Shown: positions 23,436 to 31,392 of the stretch, piece by piece
Layout: each line of letters begins with the position of its first letter
Position numbering within the stretch: position 1 is the first letter of the stretch
Source: Oscillospiraceae bacterium
GTDB lineage: Bacteria; Bacillota; Clostridia; Oscillospirales; UBA644
Length of the DNA stretch: 64,000 bases
Reading direction: 5' to 3'
Assembly (NCBI GenBank): GCA_015067305.1
Contig: SVMT01000011.1
Location: 1 to 64,000 of the forward strand
Program-made: the position numbers and the translations under genes
The notes under the pieces: generated by a model
Seen by the model: only the letters and a program-made list of their open reading frames with translations
Told to the model about the DNA's origin: nothing
Databases searched by the model: none

Positions 23436-25604
23436 TTAATTGTCAAAATAATCCGTTTTTGCTTCGTAAACACCGCTGATAGTTTCAGGAATTACGTCAT
23501 GTTTTGATATCTGAGCAAGCCCATCGGGATAAATTCCGAGGCAATAACGGAAATAGATATATGTTGGAATTGCAGACCAACCGTGGCAAAGGCTTCCTGC
23601 GAATCCAAAATCGTCTCCGCCTACAGCAGTTTCCCAAAATGTGGTAGCATTATTCTTCATCATGGATCCGTAAACTTTTGCGATATCATCAAACACGAAT
23701 CTTCCGTATTTTTCGGAGCGCTTCAAAAGAGATTCATAAAAATAAATACTGTTGGAAAGAGTTATTTTTATAAAATTATCATTGAATGCCATGTTTTCAA
23801 GTACTGCATCAATTTCAGCTTCAGGGCAGATTCCGCTGTAAACAGCCAAAGCCTGAGCAAGCTGAGAAAGGATAAACCTCTCCCCTGTTGTTTTTCCTAT
23901 TTTAGTAAAATAGTATCTATTTGCGGGATCATAAAAATATTCATGAGTAGTTTTTTTCAGGTTTACGGAGTTTGCGTGCCAATAAGCGCTTTTTTCTTCG
24001 TTTTCCAAAACCTCAAATATCTTCCCGACGCTCTCATATGCCAGAGCCACAAAAGCCTGTAGAGGTAGATCATAGCTGATCTCATCAGAGGAATCAACCT
24101 TACCTATACTTCCTTCAAGTCCGGGTTTCCACTCATAAAAATTCCAATATTCGACATCTTTGAGTATTGGAATAAGTCCATTTGCATCCGTAAGCTTTCG
24201 GAAATTTTCACAAACACGTTCTGCAACGGGCAACATTTCCTTTGCAAATTCAATGTCACCTGAATGAAGCAAATATTCCCACAACTGCAAAGAGAATATA
24301 GCACTGAAGCACGGTATGGTTATTGAAACTCTTGCCGGAGAACAAAGTTCAAGAAGATCATCTTCACGTATGGACTGCGCTATAAGTCTGATGGAAGCCT
24401 TTGCAAAATCGTATTCTTTAAATGTATAGTAACCGCAAAGCATCTGATTACGAGAATCCATTGTGTAAAGAGCCTGTTCTCTCCAGGGGCAGTCTTCATA
24501 ATGTTCATGCATACACAGAAGTAAGGTCCTCTTACATATCTCGTATATCTCATTGTGAATATGATCGGCACATTTAAAGGAGATATCCGAAGTGGTAGGA
24601 TAATCGGTGGGAATTATTCCCACATAATGTATTTTAACAGAAGGACTGTAAGCATGAACAGATAAATATCTGCCTCCGCACCGTTTGAAATAATGAGAGA
24701 ATTTCGTTCTTCCTGCAGGAACAATTACACGTGCAGCAAAGTTTCTGCCTCCGACAACAGTTCTTATACGGACATCATCAAGATGTTCCCCCCAACCGAG
24801 CATTATCTCAGACTTTTCAGGTACTTCAATATCGAAAGTGATAAACCCTGATTCTTCCCTGCCGATATCAAAAACAGCATACACGCCGTCTTTTTCGTGT
24901 CGGCGAACAAGTTCAAGCCCTTTTTCGTAATTAATATTTTCATAGCGTTCACCGAAACCCATATAAGCGAACTGCATCTTATCGCCCATTCGATCAACTT
25001 TTTCACCGTCAAGAAATGAACCGTTAGCCATAAGTCTGATTTTCGGAGCATCTTTCACAACAAGTTTTTTAATTGGTCTCGGCTCAAGCTTTTCAAATTT
25101 ACGAGTTTCAACCGCTTCTCCGAGAACAGCATTTGTATTTGACAGGTCACATTCAAAAGAGTATGATAACTGACCTGTTACTTTATCTACAGGACCGCTT
25201 TTATAATGATTATCAAAATAAACTACAGTATCAAGGTCTGAGTTCACAACGGGAATACCATTTTCGGTTATTACATACATAACACCCGGTGTACCCTTAC
25301 GGTAAGTGGAACTGTCTTCATTCTGACAATAACCGATGATCTCAATTTCGTTATCACCCTCGGAAAGATGTTCGGTAATGTCGAAATCGTCATATATCTT
25401 GCAAAGATCAGGGTAATCGGCAAACTGTCCCCCATCTATATATTTATCGTTTATATACAGCGCATAGTTAGAATCGGCGGTTATATAAATACGGTATTCA
25501 GAACCCTTTTTTACCGTAAGTGATTCAAAAAAATCAACGTAACAGTTTACTGTATCTTCGTAACCTTTGCACCAGATAAATTTAGCATTTTCAAATATAT
25601 TCAT
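23436..25604 (-). CDS. GH78-type alpha-L-rhamnosidase-like glycosidase
   Basis: 722 aa without signal peptide. The N-terminal third is beta-rich (ADSNYALYINDKYIDGG, like the carbohydrate-binding start of GH78). The middle is an (alpha/alpha)6 barrel with HEHYEDCPWREQALYTMDSRNQM, which carries the acids expected at the GH78 active site (Asp and Glu of DCPWREQ). The C-terminus contains NATTFWETAVGGDDFG and LCHGWSAIP, the usual GH78 end. It probably trims rhamnose from imported plant oligosaccharides. It is monocistronic, between its own promoter and terminator. Confidence 0.88.
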   Translation of the reverse strand: MNIFENAKFIWCKGYEDTVNCYVDFFESLTVKKGSEYRIYITADSNYALYINDKYIDGGQFADYPDLCKIYDDFDITEHLSEGDNEIEIIGYCQNEDSSTYRKGTPGVMYVITENGIPVVNSDLDTVVYFDNHYKSGPVDKVTGQLSYSFECDLSNTNAVLGEAVETRKFEKLEPRPIKKLVVKDAPKIRLMANGSFLDGEKVDRMGDKMQFAYMGFGERYENINYEKGLELVRRHEKDGVYAVFDIGREESGFITFDIEVPEKSEIMLGWGEHLDDVRIRTVVGGRNFAARVIVPAGRTKFSHYFKRCGGRYLSVHAYSPSVKIHYVGIIPTDYPTTSDISFKCADHIHNEIYEICKRTLLLCMHEHYEDCPWREQALYTMDSRNQMLCGYYTFKEYDFAKASIRLIAQSIREDDLLELCSPARVSITIPCFSAIFSLQLWEYLLHSGDIEFAKEMLPVAERVCENFRKLTDANGLIPILKDVEYWNFYEWKPGLEGSIGKVDSSDEISYDLPLQAFVALAYESVGKIFEVLENEEKSAYWHANSVNLKKTTHEYFYDPANRYYFTKIGKTTGERFILSQLAQALAVYSGICPEAEIDAVLENMAFNDNFIKITLSNSIYFYESLLKRSEKYGRFVFDDIAKVYGSMMKNNATTFWETAVGGDDFGFAGSLCHGWSAIPTYIYFRYCLGIYPDGLAQISKHDVIPETISGVYEAKTDYFDN

Positions 25605-25627
25605 TGTAGTATCCCCTTTCTGTATAT

Positions 25628-25656
25628 ATTTTAACTCATAATAAAGTTTTTGTCAA
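25628..25656 (-). promoter_or_regulatory. Promoter of GH78 gene
   Basis: On the minus strand TTGACA (25651-25656), 17-base spacer, TAAAAT (25628-25633), 24 bases before the ATG. Confidence 0.75.
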
Positions 25657-25664
25657 GAGGGGTA

Positions 25665-25693
25665 TTGATTTTTGTCGAAATATATGGTATACT
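25665..25693 (+). promoter_or_regulatory. Promoter of M50-like gene
   Basis: TTGATT (25665-25670), 17-base spacer, TATACT (25688-25693), divergent from the GH78 promoter. Confidence 0.75.
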
Positions 25694-25726
25694 ATTAGTT
25701 ATCAAAAAGAGAAATGAGGATAAATT

Positions 25727-26863
25727 ATGAGTAAAGGAAAAAAGAAAAATAAAGCGCAGGGAGTTATCGGTGTTATATTTTTCATGCTTATCGGTTTTTT
25801 CTGCGGAATACTTATGGCTGAATATGCGTTTTCAAGCGACGAACCTATACTGGGATTTATCATACTGTTCGTATCAATGTACGTCACAATGATCTTACAG
25901 ATAATCATTCATGAGGGCGGACATCTCATATTCGGTCTGCTGACGGGATATAAATTCGTATCTTTCAGAATAGGTTCTTTCACTTTAATAAGAATAAACA
26001 ACGAACTCAAATTCAAAAAATTAAGCCTTGCAGGTACAGGAGGTCAATGTCTTCTCAGCCCTCCCGAAATGAAGGACGGAAAGATCCCTTATGTTCTGTA
26101 TAATTTAGGCGGTTCCATTCTTAACACAATAACGGCAATAGTTTTTTTGATACTCGGTTTGGTATTCAAAGAAATTGAAATACTCAATGCGGTCCTCATC
26201 ATGGCGGCAATAGTTGGTTTTGCTTATGCGCTGATGAACGGAATTCCGCTTCGTCTCGGAACTATTGATAATGACGGATACAATACACTTTCAATGAGTA
26301 AAGACCCGAAAGCTCTGCGTTCTTTGTGGATACAGATGAAAGCAAGCGAAATGACTGCAAACGGTGTACGACTTAAAGATATGCCTGAGGAATGGTTCAC
26401 TCTTCCCGAAAAAGAAGAAATGAAAAACAGTATGACGGCTGTTCTCGGAGTTTTTGCCTGCAACAGACTAATGGATGAGCTAAGATTCGATGAAGCTGAA
26501 AAACTCATGAAAGAATATCTCAACGAAGAAAATGCTGCTGTGGGTATCTACAAAAGCCTTATGACTTGCGACATTGCATTCTGTGAAATGATAAAGGATC
26601 TTCCTGACACAGAAGCCATTGAAAAACTTCTCGACAAACAGCAAAAAGCTTTTATGAAAAGCATGAAAAACTATCCCTCAGTATTGAGAACTGAATATAC
26701 ATATCAGTTACTGATAAAAAAAGATATTCCTACTGCATTGAAGCTTAAAAAGCAATTTGAAAAAGTTCTTAAGACCCATCCGTATACAGCAGATGTGGAA
26801 AGCGAAACGGAACTTATACAAATTGCAGAAACAAAAGCAGTAATGCCGCTGAACGAACTATAA
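25727..26863 (+). CDS. M50-like zinc metalloprotease with helical C-terminal domain
   Basis: 378 aa. A first transmembrane helix (VIGVIFFMLIGFFCGILM) is followed by a second that carries the zinc motif HEGGH (His62, Glu63, His66), then two more around residues 130-180. The later Asp/Asn-rich IDNDGYNTL may supply the third ligand as in site-2 proteases (x-x-x-DG). Residues 200-378 are soluble helical repeats resembling TPR. Site-2-type proteases cut membrane substrates such as anti-sigma factors; an anti-sigma factor is encoded 3 kb away, but a link is not shown. Confidence 0.8.
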   Translation: MSKGKKKNKAQGVIGVIFFMLIGFFCGILMAEYAFSSDEPILGFIILFVSMYVTMILQIIIHEGGHLIFGLLTGYKFVSFRIGSFTLIRINNELKFKKLSLAGTGGQCLLSPPEMKDGKIPYVLYNLGGSILNTITAIVFLILGLVFKEIEILNAVLIMAAIVGFAYALMNGIPLRLGTIDNDGYNTLSMSKDPKALRSLWIQMKASEMTANGVRLKDMPEEWFTLPEKEEMKNSMTAVLGVFACNRLMDELRFDEAEKLMKEYLNEENAAVGIYKSLMTCDIAFCEMIKDLPDTEAIEKLLDKQQKAFMKSMKNYPSVLRTEYTYQLLIKKDIPTALKLKKQFEKVLKTHPYTADVESETELIQIAETKAVMPLNEL

Positions 26864-26869
26864 AAAACC

Positions 26870-26894
26870 TATCCCCCTCACAACGAGGGGGATA
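26870..26894. terminator. Shared terminator of convergent genes
   Basis: TATCCCCCTC / GAGGGGGATA with a five-base loop, preceded by AAAAAA, so it serves both the M50-like gene and the convergent gene. Confidence 0.85.
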
Positions 26895-26909
26895 AATTGT
26901 ATGAGAGCT

Positions 26910-27986
26910 TTATTCAATAGGAACTATATAGTTTTCATCATCGGAACGGCAGAGTCGAATATTTGCATAGTTTCCGTCCTCACCGTTTCCGTCGTAAGAA
27001 ACGTAATAATAAGAAACGCCGTTTTCATCAGCGCCTAAAGAAGCTATACCCGTACTTCCGTAAGAGTAGTTTGTCCCGCAGATACCTGTCTTTTCGTCAC
27101 GGACATTTCCTTCCGCAAGAGCAAAAACATTTCCGAATTCACCCTCACGACCAATCAGAGCTTTATATTCGGGACTCTTTGAAACATCAATGAGATACAT
27201 GGGATAATTGGGGAACTGATCCTTTTTTCCTGTATATACACACATCATGTACACATTTCTTGCAGGGTCGTAATCAAGATTCTGAACACCCCAATTGGTA
27301 TTGCCGGTGTACGCGTAAAACACTTCATAATCAAGGTTTTCTCCGCATTTATGCATGGAGTTCTGAGAAATGGGGGCAGCCACAGCTTTTATGCTGTCGG
27401 GATCATATCTCAGAATAACCTGATGGTCATTGTCATTTCTGTTAATGTCGGAATATATGCCGTAGCAGACAAAAAGCCATTCCTTTCCGTCATTTGCACC
27501 CGGCATGGGACCTATTGCAGTACCGTCTATACCTGAACAGTCGAAGATATGTTCGTTGCCGTTCTTTTCTGTTCCGAGGTAATCGTCTGTAACTCTTGAA
27601 AGAAAAGCCGCTACCATAATGCCGTCATTTTCCGCATCCATATCTGCACGGGTTATCTTTTCGCCGTCAAAAACAACAATGTAAAAGGCATTTTCAATGG
27701 ATTCCGCATTGTTTCTGTTCAAAATACCTTTGCCTATGGAGTCGTTTTTATACTCAAGAGAGCCGTATACAAGTCCATCTGACTCTCTGAACTGAATACA
27801 GCCCAGATGACCTAACAGTCCACCCACAGAACCGAGAAAATTCCCATCAAAGTCCGTCTTTACAAGCTTTGTCGTAAACGAATAATAAATAACTCTTTTC
27901 TTCATATCAACTGCAATACCCTGACAGTGACCTGTACTATGAACCCCTGAATATATGTTTTTGGGAAGAGCCGAAAAGTTTATCAT
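26910..27986 (-). CDS. Beta-propeller-like protein, unknown
   Basis: 358 aa from the ATG at 27986 (GAGGTG upstream); the longer frame to 28052 reads through the -10 region. Repeated strand pairs with Asp/Gly turns (HCQGIAVDMKKRVIYYSF, TDFDGNFLGSV, LGCIQFRESDGLVYGSL, NVYMMCVYTG, NGVSYYYVSYDG) suggest a beta-propeller. No signal peptide. Related proteins are found in carbohydrate-using Clostridia and might be oligosaccharide lyases or binding proteins; I cannot assign a reaction. Confidence 0.65.
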   Translation of the reverse strand: MINFSALPKNIYSGVHSTGHCQGIAVDMKKRVIYYSFTTKLVKTDFDGNFLGSVGGLLGHLGCIQFRESDGLVYGSLEYKNDSIGKGILNRNNAESIENAFYIVVFDGEKITRADMDAENDGIMVAAFLSRVTDDYLGTEKNGNEHIFDCSGIDGTAIGPMPGANDGKEWLFVCYGIYSDINRNDNDHQVILRYDPDSIKAVAAPISQNSMHKCGENLDYEVFYAYTGNTNWGVQNLDYDPARNVYMMCVYTGKKDQFPNYPMYLIDVSKSPEYKALIGREGEFGNVFALAEGNVRDEKTGICGTNYSYGSTGIASLGADENGVSYYYVSYDGNGEDGNYANIRLCRSDDENYIVPIE

Positions 27987-28017
27987 TTTAAACACCTCAT
28001 CAACATTATTTTTCTTA

Positions 28018-28046
28018 ATTATAACAAAATTCTTTTTATTTGTCAA
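28018..28046 (-). promoter_or_regulatory. Promoter of propeller-like gene
   Basis: On the minus strand TTGACA (28041-28046), 17-base spacer, TATAAT (28018-28023): full consensus. Confidence 0.85.
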
Positions 28047-28097
28047 TAGCAATATACAGATTCAAATCAAAAATAATTCTTTTTATACTTTTTACTA

Positions 28098-28126
28098 TTG
28101 ACTTTTCTTTCATTTAGGTATATAAT
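28098..28126 (+). promoter_or_regulatory. Promoter of dus-sigma-anti-sigma genes
   Basis: TTGACT (28098-28103), 17-base spacer, TATAAT (28121-28126), 32 bases before the TTG start. Confidence 0.85.
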
Positions 28127-28158
28127 ATATATACTAATATGCAAAGAGGTTTATTTAT

Positions 28159-29085
28159 TTGACTAGACTATTTCTGGCTCCAATGGCCGGCATCACAGAC
28201 AGAGCATTCAGACAAATATGCCGCGAAAACGGCGCTGATGTTCTCGTAACCGAAATGGTAAGCTCAAGGGGTATATACTATAAAGACAAAAAAACAAAAG
28301 AACTTCTGACTTTCTCAGAACAGGAGCAGCCGATAGGTATCCAGCTTTTCGGCAACGAACCTGAAATAATGGCTTATGCAGTAAAAGTTGCAGAAGAATA
28401 CTCTCCGAAATTTATTGATGTAAACATGGGCTGTCCAATGCCAAAGATAGTGAATAACGGTGACGGAAGTGCCTTGATGAAAAACCCTGTTCTCGCAGGG
28501 AAAGTCGTCGAAGCAATGGTTAAAGCTACAGATCTTCCAATCACGGTGAAATTCCGCGCAGGATATACTGCAGAAACAATAAATGCTGTTGAATTCGCAA
28601 AAGTTATGGAAAACAGCGGAGCTTCAGCAATAACAGTTCATCCAAGAACCAGAGAGCAGCTTTATTTGGGAAATGCGGACCACTCCATAACCGCAGCAGT
28701 AAAAGAGGCAGTAAAAATCCCCGTAATAGCAAACGGAGATATTTTCACACCGGAAGATGCGAAAAATGTCATGAATTATACTAAATGTGATGATATAATG
28801 GTAGCAAGGGGTACTTATGGAAACCCGTTCATTTTTGGTCAGATCAAAGAATATTTGGAGACAGGTACATATAAAAAAATAACCGTTGAAGAACGCCTGA
28901 AAACAGCCTTGAGACAGCTTGAGCTTATGTGTGAATTCAAACCGGAAAGACAGGCTGTGCCCGAAGCAAGAAAACACATGGCATGGTACCTCAAAGGACT
29001 TTATGGAGGAGCCAAACTTAAAAACAAGATCTTTGAAGCTGCCACAAAAGAAGATATAGCAGAAATACTTAAAGGTTATTTTTAA
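28159..29085 (+). CDS. dus: tRNA-dihydrouridine synthase
   Basis: 308 aa, TTG start at 28159 after AAAGAGG. FMN-dependent reduction of uridine in tRNA. Hallmarks are LAPMAGITDRAFR at the N-terminus, FIDVNMGCPMPKI with the catalytic Cys, LPITVKFRAGY, ITVHPRTREQ and IPVIANGDI for the flavin-phosphate site. The whole TIM barrel and the C-terminal helical domain are present. It heads a three-gene unit with the sigma factor 38 bases downstream. The exact target position in tRNA cannot be read from sequence; DusB-type is most likely. Confidence 0.95.
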   Translation: MTRLFLAPMAGITDRAFRQICRENGADVLVTEMVSSRGIYYKDKKTKELLTFSEQEQPIGIQLFGNEPEIMAYAVKVAEEYSPKFIDVNMGCPMPKIVNNGDGSALMKNPVLAGKVVEAMVKATDLPITVKFRAGYTAETINAVEFAKVMENSGASAITVHPRTREQLYLGNADHSITAAVKEAVKIPVIANGDIFTPEDAKNVMNYTKCDDIMVARGTYGNPFIFGQIKEYLETGTYKKITVEERLKTALRQLELMCEFKPERQAVPEARKHMAWYLKGLYGGAKLKNKIFEAATKEDIAEILKGYF

Positions 29086-29123
29086 ACTGACATCACAGAA
29101 ATTTTCAGAAAAGGAGGAGCGCA

Positions 29124-29732
29124 ATGAACGACCACGCAAAATTTGAGACAACATTGGAAGAGACAGATCTTTCGCAAATAGAGTTCATTAAAGAACTGAA
29201 ATCAGGAAGCGAAAAAGCTTTTGGTCGTCTCATCGAAGAAAATCAAAAAAAAGTATATAGAATCGCATTGTCGTTCGTGAAAAACCCAACCGACGCTGAA
29301 GATATTGCCCAGGAAGTTTTCATCAGGGTATACACTTCTATCGGAAACTTCAAAGGCAATTCTTCTCTTTCAACTTGGATATATAAAATAACATATAATT
29401 TATCCCTTGATTTTCTGAAACGAAATAATAAAAAACTGAAAACCACCAAAACTCTTGATGACCCAGAAGACACGGAAATTCTGGAACTTTCGGGAGATAA
29501 ATTCATTCCCGAAAAGGAATTTGAAGATAAAGAATTAAGGAAAGACATTGAACAAGCGCTTAAAGCTCTCCCCGATGAACAGAGACAGCTGATCGAGCTG
29601 AAAGATGTTCACGGGTTCTCATATGAAGAGATCATTGAAATAACAGGGCTGAAAGAAGGCACAATGAAATCAAAATTAAACAGAGCACGTGTATCGTTAA
29701 GAAAAAGTTTACAATCTAAGTGGAACTTTTAA
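29124..29732 (+). CDS. ECF RNA polymerase sigma factor
   Basis: 202 aa. Sigma region 2 covers about residues 35-105 (FGRLIEENQKKVYRIAL, DAEDIAQEVFIRVY, LSTWIYKITYNLSLDFLKR). Region 4 covers about 145-195 (ALPDEQRQLIELKDVHGFSY, GLKEGTMKSKLNRARVSL, the HTH). No region 3, as usual for ECF factors. The next gene is a zinc-finger anti-sigma factor, so activity is controlled from the membrane. Ribosome-binding site AAGGAGG. The sigma's own target promoter is not evident in the 60-base gap. Confidence 0.95.
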   Translation: MNDHAKFETTLEETDLSQIEFIKELKSGSEKAFGRLIEENQKKVYRIALSFVKNPTDAEDIAQEVFIRVYTSIGNFKGNSSLSTWIYKITYNLSLDFLKRNNKKLKTTKTLDDPEDTEILELSGDKFIPEKEFEDKELRKDIEQALKALPDEQRQLIELKDVHGFSYEEIIEITGLKEGTMKSKLNRARVSLRKSLQSKWNF

Positions 29733-29791
29733 GATTTTTTTAAGTCTAAGAGAATGTAAGAAATGAATTAAGAAAGAAAGGAGCAGACGCC

Positions 29792-31342
29792 ATGGAAGAT
29801 GAAATATATAAAAAATGCGTAAGTACGGAAGAAATTTACGACATCATCAACGGTGAAGCTTCAGAAGAACTCTGCGACCTTTTAGCCGAGCACATTAAAC
29901 ATTGCGAAAAATGCAGACATGAATACGAAAGCATCAAAGCTATTTCAAGCGCATTGAAAGATATGACTTCAGAGCCAAGCGCTGATTTCGCAAAAAACAC
30001 ATTGGCAAAGCTGAAAAAGGTAAAGAAAAACCCAATTTTAAGAATCACGGGACATCCCGCATTCAAATCAGTGACCGCAGTAGCGGCTTGTTTGATACTT
30101 GTATTTATAGTATGCAGTCGAGGAATTTTCGGAACTGCGGAAGAAATGCTTTTCAAACGGAATAACAACGACGGTATCTCGGTGATATCGGAAAGCGACC
30201 TTGTAGATGAAACCTCCACAAACGATTTTGATGTGTCTCTCTACACAACAAAATCAGACGAAAATATTCCCGGCAGCACACCGGACAAAGTCGATACGGT
30301 TTCAGATGGAGAACCTATACCTGCCCCCGTTGCCCCTGCACCAACACCTGTAGATCCAGCACCTTTTGATCCTGCAAACAGCGGAAAATCAAATGATACA
30401 GACGATGCTGTGCAGAACTCCGCAGTAACAGTCCCCAACGCAACAGAAGTTGTGGAGCCTTTAGCTCCGGTCCCCCCTGCAGCACCGATGGCACCTGAAA
30501 TGCCCTATGATTATTATGAACCAACAGAACCTGATCCCGATACTGTTTGGACACCCACAGGAGAAGAGAACACAAAAGAGGCAACAGTACAGACTGATCC
30601 GAACTATGTGATCCCCGACGCAAACAAACCCGAAAGTCCTGTAGCCCCGCCTGAACTTCCATCTTCAGCACCAGCACCCGTAGTTCCAAACAGCGCTACA
30701 AGTGATGCAGGTCCGGGAAATAATATTGAAGTTGCAAACCCATCAGCAAGCGATTCAGGCAGTAGTAACGATTCAATCGAAATCCCAACGACGATATGTC
30801 CTGAAGGGCCTCAGCCTATCACAAATCCTTCAGCGAGTGATGCGTTTTCCGATAATCCTGAAATTCCTGAGCACATCTATTTCCCCACAGAGCTCATAGA
30901 TAATGTAACAATAATAGGAGCTGTTTACGACCATGAAACTACTCTAATATCAACAGCGGAAAATATATATTTTATGATTCTTGAAAATAAAGAAAGCGCT
31001 GAATCTCAATACAACAGCATTTTAGAAAAATGTGAAGACAGATCAGCTGAATATGCAGATATTATCGAAGAGCAGAAAAACTATGTACAAGAGCCCATTG
31101 AAGTTGCGCCGGGCGATCCTGTACCTGTAACCCCGATGTTGCCAGAAGACTACGGTAAACCTACGGCAAAAGAAATAGAAGAGGATTTCTTCATTGATAT
31201 TCTTAAAGGTCACGAAACTTCTTGCGCAATATATTGGTACGAAAACGGAATATTTTACAGGCTTATTCTGCCGTTAGAATACCTCGACGGAAATGAAGTC
31301 AGATTCAAAGAACTTTCGCTTATTGAAAACCCCGTAAAATAA
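29792..31342 (+). CDS. Membrane anti-sigma factor with Pro-rich extracellular part
   Basis: 516 aa. Residues 34-41 have the zinc-binding H-x3-C-x2-C of ZAS anti-sigma domains. A single transmembrane helix lies at about 92-112 (TAVAACLILVFIVCS). Residues about 150-345 form a low-complexity extracellular linker rich in Pro, Ala, Ser and Asp, with repeats like NPSASD and PAP/APVAP. Residues 350-516 form a mixed alpha/beta sensor domain. The Pro-rich stretch probably spans the cell wall. Partner of the sigma factor 60 bases upstream; the signal is unknown. Confidence 0.9.
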   Translation: MEDEIYKKCVSTEEIYDIINGEASEELCDLLAEHIKHCEKCRHEYESIKAISSALKDMTSEPSADFAKNTLAKLKKVKKNPILRITGHPAFKSVTAVAACLILVFIVCSRGIFGTAEEMLFKRNNNDGISVISESDLVDETSTNDFDVSLYTTKSDENIPGSTPDKVDTVSDGEPIPAPVAPAPTPVDPAPFDPANSGKSNDTDDAVQNSAVTVPNATEVVEPLAPVPPAAPMAPEMPYDYYEPTEPDPDTVWTPTGEENTKEATVQTDPNYVIPDANKPESPVAPPELPSSAPAPVVPNSATSDAGPGNNIEVANPSASDSGSSNDSIEIPTTICPEGPQPITNPSASDAFSDNPEIPEHIYFPTELIDNVTIIGAVYDHETTLISTAENIYFMILENKESAESQYNSILEKCEDRSAEYADIIEEQKNYVQEPIEVAPGDPVPVTPMLPEDYGKPTAKEIEEDFFIDILKGHETSCAIYWYENGIFYRLILPLEYLDGNEVRFKELSLIENPVK

Positions 31343-31350
31343 GACAAAAG

Positions 31351-31386
31351 ACTCCGATACCCTAAAAAGTATCGGAGTTTTGTTTT
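31351..31386 (+). terminator. Terminator of anti-sigma gene
   Basis: ACTCCGATAC / GTATCGGAGT with an eight-base loop, then TTTTGTTTT. It also faces the end of the xyl operon coming from the right. Confidence 0.9.
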
Positions 31387-31392
31387 ATATAA

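Noticed and set aside
30315..30689. 124-codon minus-strand frame in the anti-sigma gene
   Set aside because: Produced by the low-complexity Pro/Ala codons of the sense gene.
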